From NCBI RefSeq assembly GCF_021742065.1, contig NZ_JAKKIE010000018.1:6610-70609 (forward strand): a DNA stretch of 64,000 nucleotides. Reading direction: 5' to 3'. The notes under the pieces are model-generated. The model was given only the letters and a program-made list of their open reading frames with translations. It made no database searches and was not told where the DNA came from. This DNA comes from Rhizorhapis sp. SPR117 (GTDB taxonomy: Bacteria > Pseudomonadota > Alphaproteobacteria > Sphingomonadales > Sphingomonadaceae). Position 1 is the stretch's first letter. Each line of letters opens with the position of its first letter. Below, piece by piece: positions 1 through 11,300 of the stretch. Made by a program: the position numbers and the translations under genes.

Positions 1-681
1 CTGGCTGGTGTCGATTTACCTGTGTCGGACCACGGCCATGGATGGTTGACGCCCGCCGCTGAACCTGCAAAGTCCATAGCGTCTGCGGCCGCCATCAATC
101 CTGTATCCCCCCAATCAGGCGGCGAAATGCCGTCCAGCCTCCCCAAATTTCTGTCCTGGCTGAAGACCAGCCCGGACGTTCCGGAGGCCGCATGGACGAA
201 CAACAGAATTTTACCCGACATCGCCCAACCGCGCGATGTCATGGTCATTTCCGACATGCCCGACGCCGAAGACATGCAGGCAGGCATCCTCTTTTCGTCC
301 GGAGTCGGACGCCTGCTGGATGCCATGCTTGGCGCGATCGGGCTTGGCCGGGATGCAATCTACTTGTGCTCGCTCGCCAGCGCACGTCCGCCTGGGGGAA
401 TGTTCGATCCATCCACCGCCGAACGACTGGCCCACATCATGCGGCGGCACATATCTCTTGCTGCACCAAAAACACTGTTATTGCTCGGCGACAAGACCAG
501 TCGTGCCCTGTTGACGGCCGACACCCTGACAGGGACAGGAAAATTACCATTGCTTAACCATGATCGTGGCAGTGTAAGCACCATAGCCACGTTCCATCCG
601 CGTTTTTTGATGCGGCACGCTGCCGCAAAGCGCGAATGCTGGAACGACCTGCAAATGCTGTTGAAGGAAATAGCGTCTTGA
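1..681 (+). CDS. uracil-DNA glycosylase-like protein, 5' end cut by the window
   Basis: The frame is open from the first base, so the true start is probably left of the window; a GTG at 22 is the only start candidate seen inside. The visible part has a UDG-superfamily layout: 'VMVISDMPDAED' sits where family 4 enzymes have the GEAPG motif, 'YLCSLASARPPGG' matches the block usually ending in RPPGN, and 'TFHPRFLM' matches the HPS-type motif near the C-terminus. The first motif is degenerate and the Fe-S cysteines of family 4 are not evident in this part, so uracil excision is not assured. The product would act on DNA in the cytoplasm. The stop overlaps the TTG start of the next gene (TTGA), indicating co-translation with the lytic transglycosylase. 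The fold assignment is fairly safe; the activity is inferred. Confidence 0.68.
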   Translation: MAGVDLPVSDHGHGWLTPAAEPAKSIASAAAINPVSPQSGGEMPSSLPKFLSWLKTSPDVPEAAWTNNRILPDIAQPRDVMVISDMPDAEDMQAGILFSSGVGRLLDAMLGAIGLGRDAIYLCSLASARPPGGMFDPSTAERLAHIMRRHISLAAPKTLLLLGDKTSRALLTADTLTGTGKLPLLNHDRGSVSTIATFHPRFLMRHAAAKRECWNDLQMLLKEIAS

Positions 682-2438
682 AATTCCGTACCGTCTTCCT
701 TGCTTCACTGTTGGCATTGCCTGCGCTGCCCGCTCATGCCAGCCCGATGAACATGGCGAACGCCGCGAACCAGGCCCATGATCGCAATATTCCTTTTCAG
801 CTCAGCGCTGCTGACAATGCCCAGTATCGTGCCATTTTCGCTGCCATTCATGCGGAAAAATGGACGGAAGCCAAAAGCCTGATCGAAGCGACGAACGATG
901 CTTCGCTACGCCCGATAGCGCTGGCCGAACTCTATCTTGCGAAAAATTCGCCCAGGGTCGAGCTATTCGACATCCTTGCATTGCTCGATAAGGCTCCATC
1001 CATACCAGAGGCCGAGCAGCTAACGCGGCTGGCGCAAAAGCGAGGCGCGACGATCTTGCCGGACCTGCCGCAGGTTCGGCAGCTGGCATGGTTTCCCGGA
1101 TCGCCGCGCCGCAAGGTAATAGCAACCATCCGGCAGGATGCCATGGGACAGGCATTGGGTGAAAAGATCCTGCCGCTGATCAAGAACGATGACCCCGCCG
1201 GTGCGGAGGCGCTGCTTATTGCCGCAGAATCCGGCCTGTCACCCGAAGCGCTGACCGAATGGCGGCAAAGGGTGGCCTGGTCCTATTATATCGAAAATGA
1301 CGACAGCAACGCCCGTCGCATGGCCGCGCGCGCACTGCAGGGCGGAACCGGCCCCTGGCTGGCGCAGGCGTACTGGGTCACCGGACTGACCGCATGGCGT
1401 CAGAATGATTGCAAGACCGCCGCGCCAGCCTTTGAAAATGTCGCAGCGCGCGCCGACAATGACGATATGCGGGCTGCAGGCTATTATTGGGCAGCACGCA
1501 GCCACATGGTCTGCGGCGACGCGCCAAAGGTTGAAAGCCTGATGCGGAGCGCGGGGCGCCTTGATGAAACCTTCTATGGCCTTCTGGCCCGGGAAGCTTT
1601 ATCCATACAAGCCCCCGTCAATATGATGACAGCGCGATTTGATGGCGATGACTGGCGGCGGTTAAAAAAACACCAGAATGTCCACATGTCTATCGCTTTG
1701 ATCGAAATCGGCGAAAATGAGCTGGCCGACAACCTCCTGCGCCATCAGGCACGGATTGGCGCGCAGGACGAACATGATTCGCTGCTGCGCCTTGCCCGCG
1801 GCCTGGATCTGCCGGAAACGCAGATATGGCTGTCTCACAACGCGCCACCAGGACAGCGGCCTGACGCCTCGGCTCGTTATCCCATGCCCAAATGGACGCC
1901 CGATGGCGGCTGGCGCGTCGACAAGGCGCTTGTCTTTGCTCACGCTTTGCAAGAATCCAATTTCCAGGCTTCTGTTGTCAGTCCTGCGGGCGCACGCGGA
2001 TTGATGCAGGTGATGCCCTGCACTGCCAGACTGATGGGCGGAGCCATGGTCGACCCTGCCCAGCTGAACAATCCATCAACCAATATGGAATATGGTCAGC
2101 GCTATCTGGAAAGCCTGCGCGATATGAGCGCGACCGGCGGACTGCTCCCCAAGGTCATGGCCGCCTACAATGCCGGCCCGACACCTGTAGGCCGCTGGAA
2201 CAGTGAAGTGCGCGACAATGGCGATCCGTTATTGTTCATCGAATCCATTCCCTATTATGAAACCCGCGCCTATGTGACCATCGTCATGCGCAATTACTGG
2301 ATGTATCAGCAACAGGCCGGTGAAGAGACCAGCAGCCTTGCCAGTCTGGCGCAAGGGCTGTGGCCGCGCTTCCCCGGCATGAGCGGCGCGACTGCGGTGC
2401 GTGCCGATGCCAATGGAAGGTCCTTTGGTGCCGATTGA
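678..2438 (+). CDS. slt: soluble lytic murein transglycosylase
   Basis: A periplasmic enzyme that cleaves the MurNAc-GlcNAc bond of peptidoglycan with 1,6-anhydro ring formation. I chose the TTG at 678: it is preceded by GAAGGAA at 663-669 and starts directly with a signal peptide ([21 protein letters not shown]); an ATG at 636 would put an unrelated tail in front. The first ~400 residues are helical and repeat-rich, as in the superhelical ring of Slt70. The C-terminal SLT domain shows 'HALQESNF' with the catalytic Glu in the ES motif, 'GLMQVMP' and 'AAYNAGP'. Length 586 aa, normal for the family. Anhydro-muropeptides released by such enzymes feed the AmgK/MurU recycling route encoded at 14.7-16.5 kb. 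Confidence 0.9.
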   Translation: MKFRTVFLASLLALPALPAHASPMNMANAANQAHDRNIPFQLSAADNAQYRAIFAAIHAEKWTEAKSLIEATNDASLRPIALAELYLAKNSPRVELFDILALLDKAPSIPEAEQLTRLAQKRGATILPDLPQVRQLAWFPGSPRRKVIATIRQDAMGQALGEKILPLIKNDDPAGAEALLIAAESGLSPEALTEWRQRVAWSYYIENDDSNARRMAARALQGGTGPWLAQAYWVTGLTAWRQNDCKTAAPAFENVAARADNDDMRAAGYYWAARSHMVCGDAPKVESLMRSAGRLDETFYGLLAREALSIQAPVNMMTARFDGDDWRRLKKHQNVHMSIALIEIGENELADNLLRHQARIGAQDEHDSLLRLARGLDLPETQIWLSHNAPPGQRPDASARYPMPKWTPDGGWRVDKALVFAHALQESNFQASVVSPAGARGLMQVMPCTARLMGGAMVDPAQLNNPSTNMEYGQRYLESLRDMSATGGLLPKVMAAYNAGPTPVGRWNSEVRDNGDPLLFIESIPYYETRAYVTIVMRNYWMYQQQAGEETSSLASLAQGLWPRFPGMSGATAVRADANGRSFGAD

Positions 2439-2955
2439 CGAAGGTCTTTCATTCCATCCGGTCCGCATTGCCGTCCTGACGGTTTCGGACAGCCGGACAC
2501 TGGCCGAAGACAGGTCGGGGGATACACTGGTCGAGCGGATTGAAACGGCGGGGCATATCGTCGCGGCCCGTTATCTGGAAAAGGATGACAAGGACGCCAT
2601 CGTTTCCCATCTTCATGCATGGATCGACGATCCCGATATCGATTGCATCATCACCACCGGCGGCACCGGGGTTACTGGTCGCGACGTTACGCCAGAGGCC
2701 CTGGCGCGGGTACAGGACAAGGAAATTCCCGGCTTTGGCGAACTGTTCCGCTGGCTGAGTTATCAAAAGATCGGCACGTCAACCATCCAGTCCCGCGCCT
2801 GCGCCTGCGTCGCGCGTGGCACCTATATCTTTGCGCTTCCGGGGTCGCCCGGCGCAGTCAGGGATGGCTGGGACGGCATATTGGCCAGTCAGCTCGATAG
2901 CCGTCACTCACCTTGCAATTTCGTCGAACTGATGCCGCGGCTGCGAGAAAAATAG
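2428..2955 (+). CDS. moaB: molybdenum cofactor biosynthesis protein B (MoaB/MogA family)
   Basis: A cytoplasmic protein of molybdopterin metabolism (MoCF fold); members of this family adenylylate molybdopterin or have a related role. Visible motifs are 'AVLTVSDSR' near the N-terminus, '[16 protein letters not shown]' in the middle (substrate-binding glycine-rich loop) and '[16 protein letters not shown]' near the end. The frame is open from 2401, but the GTG at 2428 is preferred: GGAAGG at 2415-2420 is correctly spaced, and the protein then begins MPIDE, which fits the family. The start lies inside the end of the lytic transglycosylase gene (11 bp overlap). Length 175 aa. Confidence 0.87.
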   Translation: MPIDEGLSFHPVRIAVLTVSDSRTLAEDRSGDTLVERIETAGHIVAARYLEKDDKDAIVSHLHAWIDDPDIDCIITTGGTGVTGRDVTPEALARVQDKEIPGFGELFRWLSYQKIGTSTIQSRACACVARGTYIFALPGSPGAVRDGWDGILASQLDSRHSPCNFVELMPRLREK

Positions 2956-2962
2956 ACGCCCA

Positions 2963-3023
2963 TTCGTGCCGAGCGAAGTCGAGGCATCTTGCGCGAACAT
3001 CCCTCGACTTCGCTTGGGACGAA
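2963..3023. repeat. imperfect inverted repeat between moaB and secA
   Basis: Two ~22-base arms (2963-2984 and 3002-3023, core AGCGAAGTCGAGG / CCTCGACTTCGCT, two mismatches) flank a 17-base loop. It lies between the convergent ends of moaB and secA, so it may also end transcription from both sides, although neither side has a clear T-run. The core resembles a dispersed intergenic repeat common in sphingomonads (from memory; not checked here). Confidence 0.7.
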
Positions 3024-3047
3024 CGGATCAGTGTAAAATCATCAATC

Positions 3048-5783
3048 TCAAACCGCACCATGGCAGTGTTTATATTTGCGTCCGGAACCGCAGGGGCAGG
3101 CCGCATTGCGACTGATGTCCATATCCGCATAGGGATTTTCGCCTTGCTCCCCTTCAACCCTGCGCGCCAGCAACGGGGGCAGCGTCGTTGTGACATAACC
3201 TTCCCTGCTCCCGTCAAGATCGGCGGTGTCATCCAACCCCGTCAGCGGATCGATGTGGGTGGTGATGAAGTCGGGCAGAACCGGCAATTCGGGCAATTCC
3301 GGCTCATCCATACGGAATTGCGCGCGGGCAATGGTCCGGGTTACATCCTCGCGGATATTGCCAAGCATCCGTTCGAATAAAGCGAACGCTTCCTGCTTAT
3401 ATTCGTTGATCGGCGTTTTCTGCGCATAGGCACGCAGATGTACCACCTGACGAAGGGCATCGAGCGTCGCCAGATGTTCCTTCCAATGATGGTCGAGCGT
3501 CTGGAGCAGAATATTCTTTTCCACCATATGCCAGCTCGCCTGATCAATCGACGCGGCTTTTGTGGCGACGGCGGCATCGGCAAGTTCTGCAATGCGGGTT
3601 TCGATCAGTTCCGGCTCCAGCGCATCTTCGTCCATCCAGGCGTCGATATCGGGTTCCAGATTCAGGGTTTCCCGCGTCGCTTCTTTCAGTCCCTCAATGT
3701 TCCATTGTTCGGGGTAGGTACCTGGAGGACAATTGTCAGCGACGATGGCGTTGACCGTTTCGGTGCGCATGTCGGTCACTACGTCATCGACGGTTTCGGC
3801 ATCCATGATGTCACTGCGCTGTTCATAGATCACTTTGCGCTGATCGTTCATGACATCGTCATATTCGACCACTTGCTTGCGAATGTCGTAATTGCGCGCT
3901 TCGACTTTTTTCTGGGCAGTTTCAATCGCCTTGGACAGCCATTTTGAACCGATGGCCTCGCCATCGGCCATATTCTTGTTCATCATCCGCGCAAACAGCG
4001 TATCAGGACCAAAGATGCGCAGCAGATCGTCGTCCAGGCTCAGATAGAAGCGTGAGAGGCCGGGATCGCCCTGACGACCCGAACGGCCTCGAAGCTGGTT
4101 GTCGATACGCCGGCTTTCATGCCGTTCCGTCGCCAGAACGAACAGGCCTCCAGCGGCGAGCACTTCCTGCCGCTCCGCCTCGATTTCTGTTTTGATCCGC
4201 TCAATCGCGGTATCGCGATCGGGACCATCGGGCATTTCGGACAGTTCATCATTGATCCGGAATTCCAGATTGCCGCCAAGCTGAATATCCGTGCCGCGTC
4301 CTGCCATGTTGGTGGCGATGGTGACGGTGCCCTTGCGCCCCGCCTGCGCCACGATATGCGCTTCCTTTTCATGCAGGCGCGCATTCAGGACCGCGTGAGG
4401 CACCTTTTCGGCATTCAGAAATTCCGAGAGCATTTCGGATTTTTCGATGGATACAGTGCCGACCAGCACCGGTTGCCCGCCTTCTGCCTTTTCCTTGATC
4501 GCCTTGGCAATCGCGCCGAACTTGTCCTTGGTATTTTTGTAGAACTCGTCTTCCTCATCGATCCGCTGGACGGGCACATTGGTAGGAATGGTGACGACAT
4601 TCATCTTGTAGATATCGAAAAATTCCGCCGCCTCGGTTGCCGCCGTACCGGTCATGCCCGACAGTTTGGGGTACATGCGGAAATAATTCTGGAAAGTGAT
4701 GGACGCGAGCGTCTGGTTTTCCGGCTCGATCTGAACCGCTTCCTTCGCCTCGACCGCCTGGTGAAGACCATCGGACCAGCGACGGCCATCCATCATGCGA
4801 CCGGTGAATTCGTCGATGATGATGACCTTGCCATCCTTGACGATATAGTCGGTGTCCCGCTTGAACATCATATTGGCGCGCAGGGCCTGATTCACATGAT
4901 GCACAACCTGCGTATTTTCAAAATCATACAGGTTGGACCCGGTCAGCAGGCCCGCATCTTCCAGCATCCGTTCGATTTTTTCGGTGCCGTCTTCGGTCAG
5001 CGTGATGTTGCGCTGCTTTTCATCCTTTTCATAATCCTCGTCGGCCAACTGCTTCACAATGGCATCGACGGAAATATAAAGTTCCGACTTATCATCGGTC
5101 GGCCCTGAAATGATCAACGGCGTGCGCGCTTCATCGATCAGGATCGAATCGACTTCATCGACAATCGCGAAGTTAAAAGCGCGCTGCACCATCTGCGCGC
5201 GCTCGAACTTCATATTGTCGCGCAGATAGTCGAAACCGAGTTCATTATTGGTGGCATAGGTCACATCGGCGGCATAGGCCTCGCGCCGTTCGTCCTCACG
5301 CAAATTGGGTACGATGACCCCGGTGGTCAGGCCCAGAAAGCGGTATACCTGCCCCATCCAATCGCAGTCACGACGGGCGAGATAATCGTTCACCGTGACG
5401 ACATGGACGCCTTTGCCTTCAAGCGCATTGAGGTAAGTGGCGAGTGTCGCCACCAGCGTCTTGCCTTCGCCGGTACGCATTTCCGCGATTTCACCGCGAT
5501 GCAGGACAATGCCGCCGACCATCTGCACATCATAATGCCGCTGGCCCAGCGTGCGCTTTGCCGCTTCGCGTACCGTTGCAAATGCTTCGGGCAAAAGGTC
5601 ATCCAGTTTCGCGCCATCGGCCAGCCGCTCCCGGAATATCTGCGTCTGGTTCACCAGTTCCGCATCGGTCATGGCGGAAATTACCGGTTCAAAATCGTTG
5701 ATCCGATCGACAACCTTCAGGACGGATTTGACATAACGGTCATTGGATGACCCGAAAATGGATTTGGCGATAGCGCCGAGCAT
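3048..5783 (-). CDS. secA: preprotein translocase ATPase SecA
   Basis: The motor of the Sec pathway, driving unfolded preproteins through SecYEG at the inner membrane by ATP hydrolysis. Length is 911 aa from the ATG at 5783 ([11 protein letters not shown]); an upstream in-frame ATG at 5828 would add 15 unrelated residues. Walker A RTGEGKT is at about 103-109, the DEVD Walker B box at about 209-212, and further back come '[13 protein letters not shown]' and '[12 protein letters not shown]' of nucleotide-binding domain 2. The C-terminus carries the SecB/lipid-binding zinc motif, with C896, C898, C907 and H908. Transcribed divergently from argJ across a 130 bp intergenic stretch. Confidence 0.97.
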   Translation of the reverse strand: MLGAIAKSIFGSSNDRYVKSVLKVVDRINDFEPVISAMTDAELVNQTQIFRERLADGAKLDDLLPEAFATVREAAKRTLGQRHYDVQMVGGIVLHRGEIAEMRTGEGKTLVATLATYLNALEGKGVHVVTVNDYLARRDCDWMGQVYRFLGLTTGVIVPNLREDERREAYAADVTYATNNELGFDYLRDNMKFERAQMVQRAFNFAIVDEVDSILIDEARTPLIISGPTDDKSELYISVDAIVKQLADEDYEKDEKQRNITLTEDGTEKIERMLEDAGLLTGSNLYDFENTQVVHHVNQALRANMMFKRDTDYIVKDGKVIIIDEFTGRMMDGRRWSDGLHQAVEAKEAVQIEPENQTLASITFQNYFRMYPKLSGMTGTAATEAAEFFDIYKMNVVTIPTNVPVQRIDEEDEFYKNTKDKFGAIAKAIKEKAEGGQPVLVGTVSIEKSEMLSEFLNAEKVPHAVLNARLHEKEAHIVAQAGRKGTVTIATNMAGRGTDIQLGGNLEFRINDELSEMPDGPDRDTAIERIKTEIEAERQEVLAAGGLFVLATERHESRRIDNQLRGRSGRQGDPGLSRFYLSLDDDLLRIFGPDTLFARMMNKNMADGEAIGSKWLSKAIETAQKKVEARNYDIRKQVVEYDDVMNDQRKVIYEQRSDIMDAETVDDVVTDMRTETVNAIVADNCPPGTYPEQWNIEGLKEATRETLNLEPDIDAWMDEDALEPELIETRIAELADAAVATKAASIDQASWHMVEKNILLQTLDHHWKEHLATLDALRQVVHLRAYAQKTPINEYKQEAFALFERMLGNIREDVTRTIARAQFRMDEPELPELPVLPDFITTHIDPLTGLDDTADLDGSREGYVTTTLPPLLARRVEGEQGENPYADMDISRNAACPCGSGRKYKHCHGAV

Positions 5784-5913
5784 GCCTGAAATTCCTGTGA
5801 CTTGACGATGGTGCGGATACCCGCGCAAACATGGGGTGCGATGTAGGTTGAGGGGGCTGAATAGTCAATTGAAGTCGATTGACCCATGCCTCATTTCAGC
5901 TATCGGTGCACCC

Positions 5914-7137
5914 ATGCAAACTTCACCCCTTGCCCCAGCCGGGTTCCCCGACCTTCCTGCCATAGCGGGTGTGACGCTGCGCATTGCCAGAGCGCACTAC
6001 AAAACATGGGACCGCTGCGACCTTACTTATGTGGAATTGGATGAAGGCACGGCCATTGCGGGCGTCACCACGCAAAGCAAATGCCCCTCGCCCGAAGTCG
6101 AATGGTGCCGCAGCGCGCTGCCATTGGGCAAAGCGCGGGCGCTGGTGGTGAACGCAGGGAACGCCAACGCCTTTACCGGCAACCGGGGACGCGCGGCGGT
6201 AGAGGCGATTGCGGCGCGGGTGGCCGGGCATCTCGCCTGCCTGCCTTCCGACGTATTTGTGTCATCAACCGGCGTGATCGGCGTGCCGCTCCCCATCGAC
6301 AAGGCAGAGGCGGGGCTGAGTGCGATCTTCGCCGCCACGCCCTGCGGATGGGAAGAGGCGGCGGCCACGATCATGACGACCGATACTTTTCCCAAGGCGG
6401 CGGTCGCGCAGGCTGTGATTGGCGACCGCACCGTCAATCTGGTCGGCATTATCAAGGGGTCCGGCATGATTGCGCCGGATATGGCGACGATGCTGGGCTA
6501 TATCTTCACCGATGCGGCGGTGGACGCAAATTTTCTGCAACAGATGCTATCAGCGGCCAACCGGACCAGCTTTTCGTGCATCACGGTGGATAGCGATACA
6601 TCGACGTCCGATACCGTGTTGGCCTTTGCGACCGGCAAGGCGGGCAATTCCCCCCTCACCGCCTTCGATGACGCGGGTGCGGATGCCTTTGCGGCGGCGC
6701 TCTCGGACGTCTGCCGCCAACTTGCCCATCTCGTCGTGCGCGATGGCGAAGGTGCATCGAAATTCATCGAAATCACCGTCAATGGTGCCGTAAACGACGA
6801 AAGCGCGCATAAGGTCGCCCTCTCCATCGCCAACTCGCCACTGGTAAAAACCGCCATTGCAGGCGAGGACGCCAATTGGGGACGCATCGTCATGGCCGTC
6901 GGCAAGGCGGGTGAACCGGCCGAACGGGACAAGCTTTCCATCTGCTTTGGCGGGATGGAGGTAGCGCGCGATGGCCTCGCCGTGGATGGCTATGACGAAA
7001 CCCCGGTCGCGGCGCATTTGAAAGGACAGGAAGTCGACATCGGAGTGGACCTTGGCCTGGGCAATGGCTCCGCCACAGTTTGGACGTGCGATCTGACGCA
7101 TGGCTATATCTCGATCAACGCCGATTATCGGAGCTAA
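5914..7137 (+). CDS. argJ: bifunctional glutamate N-acetyltransferase/amino-acid acetyltransferase ArgJ
   Basis: Moves the acetyl group from N-acetylornithine to glutamate in the cyclic arginine pathway; bifunctional forms also use acetyl-CoA. The product is a self-cleaving Ntn-type precursor of 407 aa; the cleavage motif 'DMATMLGY' places the nucleophile at about Thr192. Other family blocks are 'VVNAGNANAFTGNRG' and 'GEDANWGRI'. Start chosen at the ATG at 5914 (MQTSPLAP), which fits the family; the reading frame extends upstream without homology. The inositol-monophosphatase-family gene follows 5 bp after the stop, suggesting one transcript. Confidence 0.95.
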   Translation: MQTSPLAPAGFPDLPAIAGVTLRIARAHYKTWDRCDLTYVELDEGTAIAGVTTQSKCPSPEVEWCRSALPLGKARALVVNAGNANAFTGNRGRAAVEAIAARVAGHLACLPSDVFVSSTGVIGVPLPIDKAEAGLSAIFAATPCGWEEAAATIMTTDTFPKAAVAQAVIGDRTVNLVGIIKGSGMIAPDMATMLGYIFTDAAVDANFLQQMLSAANRTSFSCITVDSDTSTSDTVLAFATGKAGNSPLTAFDDAGADAFAAALSDVCRQLAHLVVRDGEGASKFIEITVNGAVNDESAHKVALSIANSPLVKTAIAGEDANWGRIVMAVGKAGEPAERDKLSICFGGMEVARDGLAVDGYDETPVAAHLKGQEVDIGVDLGLGNGSATVWTCDLTHGYISINADYRS

Positions 7138-7142
7138 GCCGG

Positions 7143-7937
7143 ATGCATGAACTCTATCATCCTGTCGCCGATCTGATGCGCCGGGTGGGGACAGACATTG
7201 TCATGCCACGCTTTCAGAACCTGGCCGCACATCAAATTCTGGAAAAAGCGCCCGACGAACTCGTCACCATTGCGGACAAGGAAAGCGAAGAGCGCCTGAG
7301 CGAAGGATTGGCCGCGATCCTGCCTGAAGCAGGCATCATCGGCGAGGAAGCGTGCGAGACAGACCCTCATCTGCTGGGGCGGGTGGGCGAGGGATTAAAC
7401 TGGATCATCGACCCGATCGACGGCACCGGCAACTTCGCCGCCGGACATCCGCCCTTCGGTATCCTGATAGCACTGGCGGACAATGGCCACATTCTTGCGG
7501 GCTGGATATTGGACCCGGTGCGCGGGCGCATGTGCCACGGCGCGCTGGGCAAAGGCGCATTCGTTGATGGGGAAGCCGTGCGGGCACAACCAAGCGGCGC
7601 CCCCCTGCCCATCGTCGCGCTGGCCAGTTTTTTCATGACGCCGGAACAGCGCGCCGACATGAAGGCGCGTTCGGCCGGACATTACACAACGGTCGATATT
7701 CCCCGTTGCGCAGCCGAACAATATCCCCGCATCGTGCTGGGCGAAAATGACCTGACGATATTTGAGCGCAGCCTGCCATGGGATCACGCAGCAGGCGCAA
7801 TATTCCTCAACGAAGCAGGCGGCAGGTTGAGCCGGACCGACGGGTCGCCTTATACAGTAGGCGATGACCGGCGGGGTCTGCTCGGCGCGGCGTCACCCCA
7901 GTTATGGGACGAAGCCGCGCGAGTATTTTTTGGTTAG
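7143..7937 (+). CDS. inositol monophosphatase family protein
   Basis: A Mg-dependent, Li-sensitive type sugar-phosphate phosphatase of 264 aa. The metal-binding motifs are complete: 'GEEA' (Glu68/Glu69), '[12 protein letters not shown]' (Asp90, Asp93, Gly94, Thr95) and 'PWDHAAGAI' near the C-terminus. The substrate cannot be read from the sequence: inositol-1-phosphate, histidinol phosphate or 3'-phosphoadenosine 5'-phosphate are all possible, and placement right after argJ would allow an amino-acid pathway role. ATG at 7143 with GGAG at 7130-7133. It ends in a 4 bp convergent overlap with trxA. Confidence 0.88.
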   Translation: MHELYHPVADLMRRVGTDIVMPRFQNLAAHQILEKAPDELVTIADKESEERLSEGLAAILPEAGIIGEEACETDPHLLGRVGEGLNWIIDPIDGTGNFAAGHPPFGILIALADNGHILAGWILDPVRGRMCHGALGKGAFVDGEAVRAQPSGAPLPIVALASFFMTPEQRADMKARSAGHYTTVDIPRCAAEQYPRIVLGENDLTIFERSLPWDHAAGAIFLNEAGGRLSRTDGSPYTVGDDRRGLLGAASPQLWDEAARVFFG

Positions 7938-8254
7938 AGTTCGCCTTCCAGCCAGCCCTTGAGCTGGCTCTTGGGTGCCGCACCGACCTTCGTTGCAGCG
8001 GGTTGGCCGTTTTTGAACAGGATCATGGTGGGAATGCCGCGCACCCCATATTTGGCCGGGGCGTCGGGATGATCATCGATGTTGAGCTTCGCAATCGTCA
8101 CCTTTTCGCCCAGTTCATCGGCAATTTCTTCAAGAGCCGGACCGATCATCTTGCAGGGACCGCACCATTCCGCCCAGAAATCGACGAGCACGGGCTTGTC
8201 AGAGGCAAGTACGTCGGTTGCAAAGCTGCTGTCGGAAATTGCCTTCGTCGCCAT
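7934..8254 (-). CDS. trxA: thioredoxin
   Basis: A 106 aa cytoplasmic thioredoxin that reduces protein disulfides and is itself recycled by NADPH-dependent thioredoxin reductase. The active site WCGPCK has Cys31 and Cys34; the cis-proline loop 'RGIPTMILF' is present. The start ATG at 8254 has a clear GGAG ribosome site. It lies 93 bp after addA on the same strand and may be read both from its own promoter and from the long operon upstream. It overlaps the convergent phosphatase gene by 4 bp. Confidence 0.97.
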   Translation of the reverse strand: MATKAISDSSFATDVLASDKPVLVDFWAEWCGPCKMIGPALEEIADELGEKVTIAKLNIDDHPDAPAKYGVRGIPTMILFKNGQPAATKVGAAPKSQLKGWLEGEL

Positions 8255-8347
8255 AAAAATTCTCCTTCGATTTGCACCATTATCTAGGGCGCGATCAGGT
8301 CTCGCTCAACCGCCGTTGCGGAAATTCTTACTGCGTGCCCAAGAAGG

Positions 8348-11300
8348 CTAGCTTTGAACGCCCGGTTTGTGAAGCGCGAGAAGATCGGGCGGCAAAGCAA
8401 TCATTTTCGGAACACTGGTATACAGTAGCGCCGCTTCAACCGTCCTGTCAGGGAAAATAACCTGCAAAGCAGCGGCGTAGGCGGCCATTTGGCGCAAGTG
8501 CGGGCGCGGAATATCGGCAGCGTCGGAGGGCACCAGCCGCCCGGTTTTGAAATCGACCACACGGACCTGCGTGGGCGTCACGCACAGGCGATCCACCGTG
8601 CCGGCAATCACATCCTCTCCCACAATCGCGGCGATAGGCGCTTCGGCCAATGCATCGGGCGCAAACAGATCGGCGAAGACGGGATCGTCAAGCACCGCGA
8701 GCGCGCTCTCCACAACATCGCGTCTGATAGCGGCATCGCTCACGCCCTGCGCACGCAAAAGCCAGGCATCGGCGGCGGCGCGGCGATCCTCTGGCGGCAC
8801 CGCAGGCAAGCGTTCGTATAGCGCGTGCAGCCATTTTCCGCGCTCGGCGGCGGCACGCATGGCCATGGAAGGCGGCGGATTGGGAACGCTGTCATCTTCC
8901 TGCGCAGACGGAGCCAGCGGGCGTGGCGGGCGGGCTTCGACGGGCGCGGGCTGTTTCAGCCAGACAGGCAGACCCGGCATGGGTTCTGTATCTCCCGGCT
9001 CTCCAGATTCAATTTTTTTGGGCGGCAACATGGTTTCGCCACGATAGACACGTTGCGCGTTCCAGCGATCCGACTCCTCCCGCTCGACTCCCAGCGCATC
9101 CATTGCCCGGTCAACTTTGGCATACCAACTTTGTTCAGGCGGCACGCCATCTGCGCGGGGACCGAGGGAACCGCCAATAACCAGCTTTTCCTCTGCTCTG
9201 GTCAATGCGACATAAAGCAAGCGCCAATGTTCCTGCATTTCGGCGAGTTCGGCATTCTGCGCCGCCTGCTCGATAACGCCGAATTTTTCCGCGCGGCGAA
9301 TGGGAAGCACGGGCAGCTTGCCCCTGTCCTCATCCGCGTCCCAATCGAATCCGCGCATAGTGCCCATCGCTTTGGGATCGACTGTGGCATCGGCAAGAAT
9401 GACCATCGGCGCCTGAAGCCCCTTGGCGCCATGGACGGTCAGAACGCGAACGGCATCGCCCTGCGTCGCCGCATCGCGAACAATTTCCACATCGCCCCGA
9501 TCGAACCAGTCAATGAACATTTGCAACGAGGGATGGGAATCCCCTTCAAACGCTATCGCAGCGTTGAGCAATTCCTCAATCGGGTCACGCGCCTCCGTAC
9601 CCAACCGCCCCAGCAGCTTGCGGCGGCCATCAAGCGGCCCCGACAGAATATGCTCCAGATAGCGGTAAGGCGTGGTAAAATCCGCCTGACCCAGCAGGGC
9701 ATAGAGCGGTTCCAACTGGCCAGTGTCGGCAAGCGTGCGGCGCAAGTGGCTCCACAGGCCAACACCCTTGTCACGGCGGCCCTTTTGAAAAAGATCATCC
9801 TGCGTCCAACCGATCAGGGGTGAGACAAGCAGATTGGCAAGGTTGAGATCATCCGCCGGCTGCAGTGCAAATCGCACCGCCGCCAACAGATCGCGCACGG
9901 CAAGCGGCGCATTCAGGCGAAGACGGTCGATCCCTGCTACCGGCACGCCTTCCTCATAAAGACGCGCGACGATCAGCCGCGCCAGATCGCTGCGCTTGCG
10001 GACAAGGATCATGATATCGCCAGCACGCAAGGGCCGTCCCTTGCTTTCCAGCATCAGGCCCGACCCGATCCATTCCGCAATTTGCGCCGCCAGTCGCGCC
10101 GCATATTCGCGCACGGTGTCGGTCAGCCATTCCTCCTCGCCCTCATCCTCGCTGTCCTGATCGCTCAAGGACTGGGAGGATACCGGATTCCACAGGATGA
10201 CTTCGCCGGGGTACTGAATAGCGCTTTCGTGGGTGACCGCTTCATCGGAAAGGCCCAGCTTAACAGGGCCAAGTTCGGCAACAACGGCATCGACCAGATC
10301 AAGAACCGGCGGTGTGGACCGAAAGGATTCGAAGAGCGAAAGATCGTGAAAACGCTGCTCCGCAATAAATGATCGCGCTGCAAACCCCTCCCTTGCACGT
10401 GCAAAGGCTTCTGGACTTGTGCCCTGAAATCCAAAAATCGCCTGCTTGAAATCGCCGACGGCAAACAGGGTGCGGACCTTGTCATCCTTTGCCCCCATTC
10501 CGGCAAAATATTCCGAAGCAATGGCGTCGACGATCTGCCATTGCATGAAGTTCGTATCCTGCGCTTCATCCACCAATATGTGATCGGTGGTCTGATCCAG
10601 CTTATAGCGGATCCATTCGGCCATCCCGTTTTCGTTGAGAAGAGACACCGTCTTGCGGATCAGATCGTCGAAGTCGGTGGCCCCGGCAAGTCGCTTTGCA
10701 TCGGCATAGGCCTGCGCATAGGCGCGCCCCGCCGTCAGCGCCTGTGCAAAAAGATCGGCCCAGGCCGTGCGTGCCCGCAACTTCAACAATGCGTCGCACC
10801 GTTCGGACAGACGTGCAGCCAAGCCTTCATAGTCCGGTTCCGCATCGATCAGCTTTGGCGAATATTTGCGCGGCTCGCCCTTGCCCGTCCAGAACACCGA
10901 AAGCAGTTCGGGCAGCGTGGCAGCCCTCTCATCGGGCGATACCGCCCTCCACCGGGCGATGATGTCGCAATGACCAAGCGCAATCTTGCCACCCCATGCG
11001 GCATTGGCGGCAGCAATGCGTGCAAGCGCATCCATATCGAAGTCGGCACAGGCCCTTGCGGTTTCCGCGTCCACATCGCCGGTGGGCAGATCAAGCGCCT
11101 GCCGCAGCCACGGCTGAACGATCATCGGCAACGATTCCATCGCGTCAGGAGCCGATGCGCACCGGGCAAGGAACGTTTCGGCCCCCTCTTCCCCCAGACG
11201 CAGGCTGAGCGCCTGCATATTGGTTATCAGTTCACGATCGCCTTGCGCTTCCGCGCGCACCAGGAGGTCGGCCAGCGCAGCGCGCGCCATCGCCTTTTGC